A stretch of 64,000 bases of DNA. Origin: Pseudoips prasinana (taxonomy: Eukaryota; Arthropoda; Insecta; Lepidoptera; Nolidae). The stretch spans positions 23,144,001-23,208,000 of the forward strand of contig OX621260.1 of NCBI GenBank assembly GCA_951640165.1. Reading direction: 5' to 3'. Below the pieces are notes generated by a model. The model saw nothing but the letters and a program-made list of their open reading frames with translations, was not told the origin of the DNA and did no database searches. The position numbers were made by a program, and so were the translations under genes. The first letter of the stretch is position 1. Each line of letters opens with the position of its first letter. Below are positions 30,110 through 41,140 of this stretch, one piece after another.

Positions 30110-30404
30110 ATGGTGCATGTAGCCGGGCGGCGGGCCGGGCGGGGCGGGCGGCGCGCTGCAGTTTTCCCCGCCCGCACCGCACTACGCTTTTCCACGAGGG
30201 GGCGCGCCCCCTCGCCGCACGAGCCGGGAAATCGCGCGGCGTTCGTCTCAGTTCGGCTCAGCCGTCGCGCTACGACGACGCTTGTTAGTGGTGCGCTACG
30301 ATCGCGAAACTCTCGCTGACAAATCGGACGGACAGCGCGCGCGGCGAAAATAGTGAGCTCGTGGCCGGGAGCGACCGGACTCCGTGATACAGTGTAGCGG
30401 CGCC
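30110..30404 (+). promoter_or_regulatory. CpG-rich promoter and 5' UTR of a secreted-protein gene
   Basis: The most G+C-rich stretch of the window, with many CpGs and an inverted 'gagggggcgcgccccctc' at about 30196. A candidate arthropod initiator TCAGTT is at 30248-30253, followed by 'ggctcagccgtcgcgctacg'. There is no TATA box at -30. The start site is a guess; the abrupt rise in CpG and G+C against A+T-rich flanks is seen directly. Confidence 0.5.
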
Positions 30405-30522
30405 ATGCTGCGCGCCCTGGTGCTGCTGGCGCTTGCGCTGGCGCCGGGCCCGGCCGGCGCGCGCCGCCACGCGCCCGACCTGCGCGAGGACGAGCCCGCA
30501 CGCCGCACCACCCGCCCTGCCG
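30405..30522 (+). CDS. First coding exon of an unidentified secreted or membrane protein
   Basis: An ATG in a good context (GCGCCATGC) opens 39 codons plus one base and ends at a strong donor, G|GTGAGT (30523). The N-terminus 'MLRALVLLALALAPGPAGAR' is a textbook signal peptide: Arg, a hydrophobic core of Leu/Val/Ala, a Pro-Gly turn and AGA before a likely cleavage. It is followed by the charged 'RHAPDLREDEPARRTTRPA'. Codons are G+C-rich at nearly every third position, unlike the flanks. No downstream exon was recognised in the remaining 33 kb, so a very long first intron is inferred. The family cannot be named from 39 residues. Confidence 0.6.
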
Positions 30523-31385
30523 GTGAGTGCCCTGCTCCTCCTAGCCCGAGTCCTGCCCTGCTGCAGCCAACTCCCCTAACCCGATCGTCACGGTGAGCGG
30601 CATAGGCACGTGTGTTAATGTAAATAATTGCATTCCGCGACTTCCCCTACTAGTGGTCTACGAAAACGTATGCATGCATTACTCGCGAAGTGGTGAATAG
30701 TAAAACTGTTATTTTATCGGTAGTGTTTATCGAGTCTCGTATCGTTATCAATTGGTACGGGATCGATACCACGGTGTGGACAATACAAACAATAGCACGT
30801 GAGGCCGCCGGCTGACTTTCGTTCACTAATATCAACAAACCGAGAGGAATCTCGAGATGTTCTATTTTCGGACAATGATACAATAGCTAATCTCTTATCG
30901 GACAAAGACATTGTGTAGGTAATCGTGTAAACATTTGTAAGATTTTTTCATGTTTCACAGCCCATTAATAATTTCCGAAAGTGAAATTACTAGACTGTCG
31001 AGACTTTACAAAGGTCCTTACAGAGTTTATACAGAAAATAATTGGGTAGATAACCAGACTGTGTGAATGTGTGTTATGCTAAATAGTTATTTACAAGTAT
31101 GTATACCTGCGTATAACATTTACATAGATACTTTACATGTTCATTTGTTGTAGGTTACTGTTAATAATTATGGATAACGTTGGGATCTTCAAAATAATAT
31201 GTAATATTTATAATAAAAATAAAAATATGATTTTTTATATTTTTTTCCGTCTGATTTTGGAAAATATTTTGTAAAAATTTATATATGTGAGTAAGATAAT
31301 AGATTTTTAACATACCTTATAGTTATTTTTAGTGTACGTTCAAATGAAATTAAATAATACCTTAACATTAGAAAAAAACTTCTGT
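30523..31385 (+). other. Presumed intron start, no other feature
   Basis: After the donor the sequence stays G+C-moderate for about 100 nt ('tgccctgctcctcctagccc') and then becomes A+T-rich. No repeat or ORF is recognised. Confidence 0.45.
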
Positions 31386-31562
31386 GAATTTAGTGATTCG
31401 TATTACAGATAGTTCAATCTTTACATAGATGACTTCAGTGATCCGTATTACAAATAGTTCAATCTTTACATCGGTGACTTCAGTGTTCTGTATTCCAGAT
31501 AGTTCAATCATTACTTCTGTGACTTTAGTTATCCTTATTACAAATACTTCAAATATTTACCT
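31386..31562. repeat. 45-bp minisatellite, about 4 units
   Basis: Units of 45 nt built on 'gacttcagtgatccgtatta' then 'caaatagttcaatctttaca' repeat four times with increasing divergence to the right. Confidence 0.85.
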
Positions 31563-31964
31563 TTATTCGACCAAAAACATCTATTGATAAATTCAGCCAA
31601 ACATAACTCTATGAAAACTTTGTTTGTGTGCAGACGCGCTTGTACGCGATAGACGCGTAAATAAAACATTATAGTTCCTGTATTCAGTTCATCTTTTCTG
31701 GCATTTTTTATCCAATTGGCTTTAATTTTAAACACATTTTTTTTTAATTTATGTTCAGTCAAAGTATTAGGTACTTAGCTTCCAATAACTCATTCTTAAT
31801 TTTGGGATACTGCGGTGAAAACGGGATTTCTTGAACGAAATATTTATAATGCCATTAATATGTTCTTAAATAGTTTCTGATTTCAACCTCTTTTGAGAAT
31901 AATGCCATATGAACAAGATATTGCCTAATGATAGCCTGTGACAACTTAACTCTAATACTGTGCT

Positions 31965-32875
31965 ACAAACTTATCTGGCCCGGTGGCCAAAAGTAGAACT
32001 AATGACGCCAGTTTGAAATGTCAATCCATGACATTCCTGCCATTGATTGTTTGTTGCGCGTATTTATTTTTCTCTTTGTGGTTTTTAATTGTGAAAAATG
32101 CCGAAAGCTTTAAAAATTGATGCGGGGAACGTTATATTACAAGTATTGAATTATATGAAGGAAGAATAACGCCTTCAGGCACCAATTATACCCTTCAATA
32201 AGTTGTATGAATGCGTAGCTGCTGCTACAGGTTAGTGTTGTCAGCTTCTGAAAAAATACGAAATTCCCCCTCGCTCTTTAAATTAAAATACATATTTTAA
32301 AATATTCATTATTTATTTAATTTTTGCTGTTTCCTTTGTAGGTGTCTGGGAGTGATGTGTAAGAAAACTTGTGAAAGAAAAAGAGCATGGTAGATAGAAT
32401 TCTGAAATCCTATCATTCAGTGCAGAAGCTTTTGATAAAATAATAGTCAATGAATGGCAAAAGCATTGCAATAATGTACCAAAATATTGAAAATGTGTAT
32501 CGAAAAAGGGATTGATACTTAGACGAGCCTTTCATCATTCATGGTAGTGATAGTGAAAGTGAAAGCAGTGATTGCGATAATGATGATGATGAAATGACTT
32601 CTGAATTAAACCATTCCGGTCACATAATAATACCTGGAGCATCTCCGTTAGAGAACACATAGCATACATTTTATGTAAATGATCATAATTATTGTATAAA
32701 AATATAAAGATGTTATAAAGATTAGTAATGACAGTATTTGTTTGCTTTTTAGTGAAGTAACATTTACGTTACAATGTGCATATTATTTTTACCCACTTTA
32801 TTGCAAAAAATATTTACTAGCAACACTAAATGCGATAACAGCGACGCTGCCACCGGGTCAGAAAAGTTTGCCGGA
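31965..32875 (+). mobile_element. Core-deleted DNA transposon remnant with inverted termini
   Basis: Ends show matching inverted repeats: left 'caaacttatctggcccggtg', right (reverse complement) 'caaacttttctgacccggtg'. Inside are the broken remnants of a spliced protein gene at about 32098-32659. About 0.9 kb overall. The exact ends and target duplication are not resolved. Confidence 0.6.
32098..32659 (+). pseudogene. Broken two-exon transposase-like gene lacking its catalytic core
   Basis: The first segment reads 'MPKALKIDAGNVILQVLNYM' then 'KEE' and a stop. It continues in the same frame as 'APIIPFNKLYECVAAATG', a helix-turn-helix-like N-terminus. A GTTAGT donor at about 32232 and a TTTGTAG acceptor at about 32341 define a small intron after which 'G-V-W-E' resumes. 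Further pieces read 'VKEKEHG', 'SFSAEAFDKIIVNEWQKHCN', and an acidic Ser/Asp/Glu-rich tail 'FIIHGSDSESESSDCDNDDD' to a stop near 32659. I infer an N-terminal DNA-binding part and C-terminal acidic tail of a DDE-type transposase family with the middle deleted. It has several stops and at least one frameshift. Confidence 0.5.
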
Positions 32876-33837
32876 CTGTACCTATCTTTATAAACACCAG
32901 ATTTGAAATACGAAACTTTTTAAAGGACGCAATTATAGAATAACATGCTGATGCGGTCTTATATAAATTTGATTTGTCGATGGATGAAATCTATCAGAAT
33001 ATTTTCAAAATTAGAATGTCTAGAACTCTATGGATAAAAATTCATTAATTTAACCACGAAGTTAGTTTACCTAAGTATACTAACATTATGGTTAAATTAT
33101 TAAATTTCTCTGCATTTTACATCGTCTCAGTCCGATGAAAAAAATTAATTCTCCTTTTAAATTCAACAGAACTCGACGCAGATGACAGTTTGATCTAGTG
33201 GTCAATATGTTGCTTGCTTTGTTAACTTTGGGACCGGCCAGCTGTTTTATTGAATTATGTTATGATAGACCTTTCTTTTAACGATTTTAACAAGATGCTT
33301 TGTCGAAATTAAAGCCTGTAAGCAATGTAAGAGAACAAAAACAAGTTTTGTTGTAATTTAGCTATACCGGTAGAAAAATAGGAATTAAAATAACTAATGT
33401 AAGACTGTTGGTGAGTGATTTATTTGGTTCAATCTTTATAACAGGGTGTGGATTCAAATGAAAAGGGGTGCGTTGGATCTGTTAGACTAAAATTCAGTGA
33501 GATGGACAATAATTAGGATATTAAACAGCCTTTAAACATTATTATTATTATTTTTTGGTTTACTTTTGTATTTATAAGTATTATGTAATCATCTATGATA
33601 AATTTATTTTAAAAAGTTACTCAAAAATAGGAGTTACGTCTGCCAAAAAACTACTTTGCATTTTGGCAGAAGTATCATAATTCTTGTTAAATGTTGTAGT
33701 TAAAAGTGAATAAACTCCTTTTCATTTTCAGTTGTTCATGTAATTTCAAACCTAACAGTTGTAGGGCGAGAAATAGATTTAATTGACTGACTTCTAGAGA
33801 CTTAGATATGAATTTCAAACAGCGACTATTTATGCAA
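32876..33837. other. No recognised feature
   Basis: A+T-rich DNA with no ORF or repeat that I can support. A cluster of TTA repeats is at about 33540-33555. Confidence 0.45.
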
Positions 33838-34105
33838 ACATCTTTACATATAATAAAATCGTAGGAAAGTCAAAACTGTACATTGAATATTTTTTTAAAG
33901 GATACATGGGTTGTGATCTACATTCGATATCGTAGCCAAAAATATAGTTATTAGTTTTTTTTCTGTTTGTCTGTATGTATGTCCGGGCTAAGTTCTGCAT
34001 GGTACTAAGAGGTCGGGTCAACATATAGGTTACATATTATCACCTACGGGGGAGGAGCTGTGATAATTTACAAAATTTAATGCGGGTTAAACCGTGGGGG
34101 AACAG
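33838..34105 (-). repeat. LINE 3'-end repeat, family K, antisense
   Basis: 'ataataaaatcgtaggaaag', 'gtctgtatgtatgtccgggc' and 'tattatcacctacggggga' to 'gcgggttaaaccg..gggg'. On the minus strand this is the family K LINE 3' end, which starts at GTTTTACCCGCGTTAAACTT and ends in CGATTTTATTATATGTA. Confidence 0.7.
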
Positions 34106-34277
34106 TTTGTTGTAAAATAAATATATTATACCTACAGTCTGAAAGATAAGATGTACTTAACTCACCTATGAGGCAAATACTGTCTCTTAAAGTTAGGAAA
34201 AACCAGAGACTCACAACTGAGCACATTCGAAATGGCTTTTGATTTCATATTATCTTGATTGGGTGTAATTATCCAAA

Positions 34278-34400
34278 TAAGTATGTATTTACAAAAAAAA
34301 TACCATATGTAGTATATCAGTTATCTGGTTGCATAACTCTGCTTAGTTTGGGATCAGATGGCCGTGTGTAAATAATGTCCCAGGATATTTATTATTATTG
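34278..34400 (+). repeat. SINE-B tail
   Basis: From 'gtatgtatttacaaaaaaaa' to 'aatgtcccaggatatttatt'. The head is absent. Confidence 0.75.
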
Positions 34401-34654
34401 TAATACTTTTCAAACTGTAAAAAATGTATTATTTACAATACAATCTTTGTATTATATCATCCATCTGACAGCATAAGTATTATTATATAGTAATATATAT
34501 ATTCATACATAAGCATGTGTCGACTGTAATCAATGTCGTATGATTTCATAATCTTATCTACCTTGTAATATGACGATTGCAAATGTACTCCATTGGGTAT
34601 ACATATTCGGCACTCAGGCTATTCCTATTTTAACCCTGACACTAAAGAGATATC

Positions 34655-34732
34655 TCATACTGATAAAAGGGAATATCTCCCAGAGAACGGGCAGCGTCTC
34701 TCTGTTTACTTACTATGACCATCATAATAATT
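34655..34732 (+). repeat. RTE 5'-end fragment
   Basis: 'ccagagaacgggcagcgtct' and 'ctatgaccatcat' match the 5' UTR segment kept in the mini-RTEs. Short and truncated on both sides. Confidence 0.5.
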
Positions 34733-34738
34733 TTATAA

Positions 34739-35137
<399 letters not shown>

Positions 35138-35149
35138 CATCAATTATAA

Positions 35150-35531
35150 GTCATATCATACTTATATTATAAAGGCGAAAGTTTGTGAGTGTGTATGTTT
35201 GTTACTTCTGCATGCCCAAACGGCTGGAGCGATTTTAATCAAATTTGGTATGGAGTTAGCTGACACTAACTATGTGTCAATCCAGGGTGTAAGCTAACTC
35301 CATACCAAATTTTATTAAAATCGTTACAGCCGTTTAGACGTAAAGAAGTAATAAATCTACACACTCACAAACTTTCAGCTTTATAATATTAGTATGATGT
35401 GTCAATCCAGGGTGTAAGCTAACTCCATACCAAATTTTAATAAAATCGTTTCAGCCGTTTAGACGTGAAGAAGTAACAAACATATACACTCATACACTCA
35501 CAAACTTTCGCCTTTATAATATTAGTGCGAT
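35150..35531. repeat. Three family G LINE ends, one inverted and two direct
   Basis: A minus-strand copy (35155-35271) is followed by two plus-strand copies (35282-35397, 35403-35531). All share 'gctaactccataccaaattt' and the terminal 'tttataatattagt'. The first two face each other and form a roughly 115-nt imperfect hairpin. Confidence 0.8.
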
Positions 35532-35626
35532 ATTCCTACCCATCTATGGATTGACCAAAAGCCTAGATGCTTAACCTCGCTGATCGTTTACTGACCGGTG
35601 ACAGCATTGAGCTATGAGCGCCTCAT
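35531..35626 (-). mobile_element. 5S-derived SINE head fragment, antisense
   Basis: On the minus strand: 'gctcatagctcaatgctgtc', 'gatcagcgaggttaagcatc' and 'caatccatagatgggtagga', matching the 5S-like head of the copy at 7825. Confidence 0.7.
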
Positions 35627-35639
35627 GCGAGTGTCAGTG

Positions 35640-35690
35640 ATAACTTACCATCAGGTGACCCACTTTCTCGTGTGTCTCGCTATTTTATTA
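35640..35690 (-). repeat. Repeat family I fragment
   Basis: 'ataacttaccatcaggtgac' is the complement of the 'cacctgatggtaagt' core of family I. Truncated. Confidence 0.5.
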
Positions 35691-35918
35691 AAAATATATA
35701 TAAAAGCATATAACATAAATAGTATGAGTAATTTTAGAAGCTGTCTGGACATTAATATATACAAACTTCTAGGGCATGCTAAATAAATTTAATGTTCTCA
35801 TATCTCTTTATATATATAGACTTATAAAAGACTTTATTTGTTCTGTGTCTGGGTATTTATCTATAATATATGTGTTTAGAAATACTAGATCGCACTTGTA
35901 CCAAATTGATGATGATGA

Positions 35919-36262
35919 AATTTCGACCACGGCGGCCATTCTCAATGGAGATTAGCCAATTGCGCATGACATATTATAGTGTACAAGTGTGTGCGCAAAC
36001 ACAGGGGCACTTTGTATTCCATCACTCTCATGATCCGATGGGACGCCTAGCGACACGACCGGAAAGATGTCAGGTACAGGACCGACGGCTTTACGTGGTC
36101 TCCGAGGCACGGGGGTATAATACCGCCAACTCTCAGACTTCGGGCTGAGACTGAGAAATTTTACGGAAAAATCCTAAAATCACTTTTTGTCCCGACTCGG
36201 GATTTGAAGCCAGGTCTTTGGTTGTCTGCGGTTGAACACGCTACCGTTAGACCAACGAGGCA
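35919..36262 (-). repeat. SINE-C, antisense
   Basis: Complete copy. 'tttcgaccacggcggccatt' is at the left and 'ctaccgttagaccaacgagg' (head) at the right. Confidence 0.85.
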
Positions 36263-36329
36263 AATTAGATTATTAAGGTTCTATTGTCAAAGACTATAGA
36301 CATTAAAGACAAGTATTATTAATCTTTTC

Positions 36330-36700
36330 TCAGTTTTGACACTCAGTTTGTCATCTCTTCTGACTTTGTCAGTGTGTCAGGTTTTGGCGCCAACGCGGAA
36401 AAGGACGCATCGAGGCTATGTTTTATTTTCAAAAACTGGTGTATATTCGTTTTTATGTGTAAATATGGTGGATTTTTAGACATAACATCTTCGACAACGT
36501 ACACAAGTGGAAGAAAGGGCAATATTGCCGTGAATTGTGATTTTCCGTGTTGTAACCAAAACTCCATAGAAGCCTCTAGTAAAGTCTCCACTGCTTTACT
36601 GGGGTAGGACTATGACTTGACTGTGACGGACGTGACGGACATGACTGACGGACGTGACGGACATGACTGACTGACTTTGAAACAGAAATATTACAACTGA
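36330..36700 (+). repeat. Dispersed repeat family E, copy 2, with a short tandem array
   Basis: Shares 'ggttttggcgccaacgcgga', 'gacataacatcttcgacaac' and 'ctccactgctttactggggt' with the copies at 28560 (inverted) and 42523. At 36625-36675 'ggacgtgacggacatgactg' is tandemly repeated about twice. Confidence 0.65.
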
Positions 36701-36890
36701 AGACGAGGCGGTATGGTCACAGACCTTAGCCTGCCCAAAGAGGGCAAAAAAAAATGACTTTGTCAGTGTGTCAAAAGCATGTGTACTATGTATAATGTTG
36801 TTTTTACTAAAATAATTTACTTCTTATCCCTATTATATACAAAGATTAGCTTACTGTACTCTTTATCCATCCTCTTTTTTTATAATACGA

Positions 36891-37141
36891 GTATATTCTG
36901 GGACATTATTCACACACGGCCACATGATCCCAAACTAAGCAGAGCTTGTACTATGGAAACCAGATAACTGATAGACTACATATACTACTTTTCTTTTGTA
37001 AATACATACTTATATAGATAATTACACCCAGACTAAGGACAAACAGACATGTTCATGCACACAAATATCTGTCCTGGGTGGGAATATAACCCACGGCCTC
37101 CGGCGTAAAAAGCAACCATTTGCCAACCACGCCAATAGGCA
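36891..37141 (-). repeat. SINE-B, full length, antisense
   Basis: The tail 'attctgggacattattcaca' is at the left. The tRNA-like head at the right ends 'ccacgccaataggc'. Confidence 0.82.
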
Positions 37142-37219
37142 CGTCTACTCCTCCGTCCGCGCAATTTTCGTAAAAATGGGTACAAAGTTTTTGCTTCACG
37201 TATTAATATTATAATATAA

Positions 37220-37291
37220 GTATGTTTGTCAGTTATCTGGTTACCATATTACAGGCTCTGCCTAGTTAGGGATCAGATGCCAGTGAGTTAA
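37220..37291 (+). repeat. SINE-B tail fragment
   Basis: 'cagttatctggttaccatat' and 'ctctgcctagttagggatca'. Cut short by the TA-flanked MITE at 37297. Confidence 0.6.
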
Positions 37292-37296
37292 TTGTA

Positions 37297-37431
37297 CAGA
37301 CGCCAGCACATCCAGCTACCCCAATCTGTCAAATTTCTTCCATAGTTTTTCAACTTTATCGCAAAAGTATAAGGTTCACTGTCAATTGGGGAAATTTGAC
37401 AGATTGGGGTAGCTTGATGTGCTGGCGTCTG
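37297..37431. mobile_element. Hairpin MITE family H, copy 4
   Basis: 135 bp, TA at 37295-37296 and 37432-37433. An isolated extra half-terminus 'acagacgccagct' follows at about 37446, a possible remnant of a second copy. Confidence 0.85.
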
Positions 37432-37864
37432 TACCAATATCTTGGTACAGACGCCAGCTATTTATTGATTTTTATTTACTTTGGTGCAGAATTCTAATGT
37501 GGCATATAATTTGTGAATACTAGTGGTGCTACCGTTTTGCTAACACCGTCTCGCTCTTCACGCATACGTGTAAATAAGATAGTAATACTAAAATTGTCAA
37601 CATCAAAGTTTCTTTTCTCTATTTCGGTTTCTGATTTCAGGCAATTTCAATATAATTTACAGTTATCAAACAACAACAAAATAGACCACGTCTGGCCGTT
37701 TCAATTTTATTCAAATATCTAGATTTGTTTGCTAGACATTTATTTTTGGCAGTTCGTAATAATTTTTTATAGTTATTTTCGGAAGGTCAGAATTTCTGCA
37801 TAAATAGGTTTATTCTCGAAAACGAAACTGGTAAGAAAATTCGTGTCTATACATTCGTATAAAT

Positions 37865-38205
37865 ACATATAATAAAATCGTAGGAAAGTCAAAACTGTAC
37901 CACAGAATAAAAAGTACTTACGACTGTACATTGAATATTTTTTTAAAAGGATACTTGGGGCGTGATCTGCGATTGATATCGAAGCCAAAAATGTAGTTAT
38001 TAGAATTTTTGTCTGTTTGTCTGTATGTATGTCCGGGCTAAACTCAAAATGTACTGCAAAGATTTACTTCAAGTTTTGCATGTATATTATTATTACTATA
38101 AGGTTGGGTCAACATATAGGCTACATATTATCACGCTATCACCTACGCGGGAGGAGCTGTGATAATTTGTAAAGTTTAACGCGGGTAAAACCGCGGGGCA
38201 CAGCA
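37865..38205 (-). repeat. LINE 3'-end repeat, family K, antisense
   Basis: Same landmarks as 33838-34105 ('tcgtaggaaagtcaaaactg', 'ggtaaaaccgcggggcacag'), but longer and better preserved. Confidence 0.75.
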
Positions 38206-38439
38206 AGTATTGAATAAAAAAAGAAGAGTGTGTTTTATACCACATGACTGAAGTAAAACTTAGATATACTTACGAAACGTAGCTGGCTATGAGAGAAATA
38301 GGGAAAGGAAATGTGTGCACGCACCTCTCTCTCTTGCCCCTACAGTAATATAAGAAACGCAACTGACTCTTACTATTTTCACCAACTTATACCTATCTAA
38401 TAATAATAATAACATCTGTAATAATTGTATAATAATAAT

Positions 38440-38615
38440 ATCCGAGAACATTATTCAAACACGGCTATCTGATCCCAAACTTAGCTTATGGTACTATCTA
38501 ACTATCACAGTTCATGAGATACAGCCTGGTGACAGACGGACAGACAGCGAAGTCTTAGTAATAGGGTCCCGGTTTACCCTTCGGGTACGTAACCCTAAAA
38601 AGAAAAAAAAGACAA
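38440..38615. repeat. SINE-B tail plus repeat J fragment
   Basis: A short antisense SINE-B end ('cgagaacattattcaaacac') at 38440-38492 is followed by part of repeat J ('gacagcgaagtcttagtaat', 'cccttcgggtacgtaaccct'). Confidence 0.6.
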
Positions 38616-38802
38616 AAAGTGTTTAAGTCTATCACATGTTTAGAATGCTTAACATGTCTGTCTGTCTGAAATTAGATAGCACCGGTAACATTACTGTAAC
38701 ACAAATAATTTAATAGATTTTCTTTGCGACATTGGCGAGATAAACGGACCATCTGCTACTGACAGCCTCTTCTAGGCAAAAAGAAAATAATTGTAATACT
38801 TA

Positions 38803-39010
38803 CTAGCTGTGCCCCGCGGTTTTACCCGCGTTAAACTTTATAAATTATCACAGCTCCTCCCTCGTAGGTGATAGCCAGATAATATTTGGCCTATATGTTG
38901 ACCCGACCTCTTCGTAATATTCATGCAAAATTTGATGTAAATCCATGCAGTACTTTTTGAGTTGAGCAAGGACATACATACTGACAAACAGACACACAGA
39001 CAAAAATTCT
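38803..39010 (+). repeat. LINE 3'-end repeat, family K
   Basis: 'agctgtgccccgcggtttta' to 'ctgacaaacagacacacaga'. Plus orientation. Confidence 0.75.
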
Positions 39011-39139
39011 AATAACTATATTTTCCTCCTCTCCATTATAAAATCCTTTTTTACTGACATTTGAGATCTTTTTGTTGATTGAATAAAAAGATAAGTTTAA
39101 AAACAATTCAATTTTCGAACTCGTAATTATTAATTAAAA

Positions 39140-39365
39140 AAACGGCCAAGTGCGAGTCAGAATCGCGGGCGCAGGGTTTCACATTTGCTGTATGGGAGCC
39201 CCCTTAAATATTTATTTTATTTTGTTTTTCAGTATTTGTGCTTATAGCACCAACAGAAATACATCATCTGTGAAAATTTCAACTGTCTAACTATGACGGT
39301 ATATGAGATAAAGCCTGGTGACAGACGGACAGCCAGACAGACAGCGAAGTCTTAGCTAAAGAAAA
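39140..39365 (+). repeat. Repeat family J
   Basis: 'aaacggccaagtgcgagtca' through 'aaatacatcatctgtgaaaa' to 'cagacagcgaagtcttag'. Truncated at the 3' end. Confidence 0.75.
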
Positions 39366-39435
39366 GCTCTGACTGTGATGTGGATTTTACAATAAATGTA
39401 TTAGTTTGACAGCTATTGTTAATAGATGATAATAT

Positions 39436-39785
39436 AGTAGTAGTGTGTGAATAATGTCCCAGGATATTATACCATTATTATACGATTAGTGGTTTTACTC
39501 GCGTTAAATTTTGTGAATTATCATTCCTCTCCCGTAGGTGATAGCGTGATAATACGTAGCCTATGTTGACCCGACCTCTTAGTAATATTCATGCAAAATT
39601 AGAAGTAAATCCATGCAGTACTTTTTGAGTTTAGCCCGGACATACATACAGGCAAACAGACAAAAATTCTAAAAACTATATTTTTGGCTTCGATATCGAT
39701 TATAGATCATGCCCCAAATCTACTTTAAAAAAATATTCAATGTACAGTTTTGACTTTCTTACGATTTTATTATATGTATAGATTG
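39436..39785 (+). repeat. SINE-B end and family K LINE end
   Basis: A short SINE-B terminus (39446-39480, 'aatgtcccaggatattatac') is followed by a family K LINE 3' end with 'ggtgatagcgtgataatacg' and the 'cgattttattatatgtatag' terminus. Confidence 0.65.
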
Positions 39786-40147
39786 CAGCTCTAAGTCATA
39801 GCTATGTATTTTAGTTCATCTAAGACCTTGTATCATAAAGCATTATTATTTTTATCATCCGAACGGATGGCAAGGACTTTCTACCTCCCGATGGGGACGT
39901 GACTCATTGCAGACAGCTCTCATTCATTTTCCGGACGTGATAAAAGTAACAAATGCCTGCCAAGATTGTATTAAGAGGTGGGTCTGCCAAAAATTGTATT
40001 ACCGAGAAGAGAAAAAAGTTGTGTTCGTCTGTGATGTCTAGACAGCGTGACGTGAAGCGAACGTTTTGAAGCTATTGTGCCATTTGGACGGACGGTTTGG
40101 CGCGTGTATGGAGTTTACACAGAAAACCGAAAAAAAGAAGAAAAGAT

Positions 40148-40385
40148 TTATTGAAGTTATACTTCTTTTGGCGCGATGGAGAAAAATGATGAGAGTGTAT
40201 TTTTACGATGCGCGCGCACACCGACACCAAAAAATTTAACAGCATGAAGTTAGTTCTAGGTGGTATGACAGTGAATTTTTACAATGCCCGCGCATCGTAA
40301 AAATAACAGCATGAAGTTAGTTCTAGGTGGTATGAAAATTGATAACTATGTTCAAGTTGTATATTAAGAAGTATAACTTCTAAAG
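40148..40385. mobile_element. MITE with inverted ends and an internal direct duplication
   Basis: The ends are inverted copies of 'ttgaagttatacttctt'. The interior contains two copies of 'aacagcatgaagttagttct' then 'aggtggtatga' about 69 nt apart (40239 and 40308), each preceded by a GCGCGC-type motif. Confidence 0.65.
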
Positions 40386-40389
40386 CGTT

Positions 40390-40705
40390 TTTTTTTCTTT
40401 TTCGTACCCAAAGAGCAAAACGGGACCCTATTACTAAGACTTCGCTGTCTGACTATCTGTCCGTCATGGCCAGGCTTTGTCTCATGAACCGTGATAGTTA
40501 GACAGTAGAAATTTACACAGATGATGTATTTCTGTTGCCGCTATAACAACAAATAAAATAAAATAAATATTTAATTTAATTTATTTTATAATTTTCAAAT
40601 AAAATAAATATTTAAGGGGGCTCCCATACAACAAACGTGAATTTTTTGCTTGTTTTTATAGATGGTGCGGAACCTTCGGCGAGTCCGACTCGCACTTGGC
40701 CGGTC
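40390..40705 (-). repeat. Repeat family J, antisense, with an AT insertion
   Basis: Minus-strand J repeat. An 80-nt A/T-rich stretch ('aaataaaataaatatttaat', partly duplicated) splits it at about 40550-40618. Confidence 0.7.
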
Positions 40706-40706
40706 T

Positions 40707-40880
40707 TTTTATGTCATAGGGCCACAAACGGGCAAGTGGATCACACTCGCAGCACCAGAGTAGTCGCCAAGTGTTGCTGACCCTTCCCCCACCCCGATGA
40801 AATCTGCGACCTTACTACACGTAAAAAAACAACATTATAATTATTAATGTTATTATTAAGGAATGTCTTCTGTAAGTTGG
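40707..40880 (+). repeat. Repeat family I
   Basis: 'gggccacaaacgggcaagtg', 'tgctgacccttcccccaccc' and 'ttattaaggaatgtcttctg'. The 'ctgatggtaagtgatcaccg' segment is deleted relative to 25628. Confidence 0.6.
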
Positions 40881-41090
40881 AGGTACTTCCCCAGTCAGGC
40901 TGCTCTTCGAGTGAAGGAATCGACAAGCACACATATATCCTTAACTTAGAGAAAGCCGCAGGTTAGCTAGGGTAGGTTCCTCAGCGGCGAGATCGCGTTG
41001 GCCCCTAACACGTGATCGGTGATCCCGTGCAAGTGATCAGACCCTCATTTACAATTCTGTATTTTTACTTCAGCGGCCTCCTGAGCTGTG

Positions 41091-41140
41091 GCCCGAACTC
41101 CATAAGGGGCCCTAGAACCCTTATGGGGTTCGGGCCAGGT
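41091..41140. repeat. Short hairpin
   Basis: 'ggcccgaactccataagggg' pairs with 'cccttatggggttcgggcc' across a short loop. It is unlike a bacterial terminator in this eukaryotic context, and no function is evident. Confidence 0.6.

Noticed and set aside
30094..30511. Minus-strand frame of 135 codons over the G+C-rich exon
   Set aside because: A shadow frame from G+C-rich sequence. The plus strand has the signal peptide, ATG context and consensus donor.
41091..41140. Hairpin resembling a rho-independent terminator
   Set aside because: The genome is eukaryotic, no gene ends here, and there is no downstream T run.
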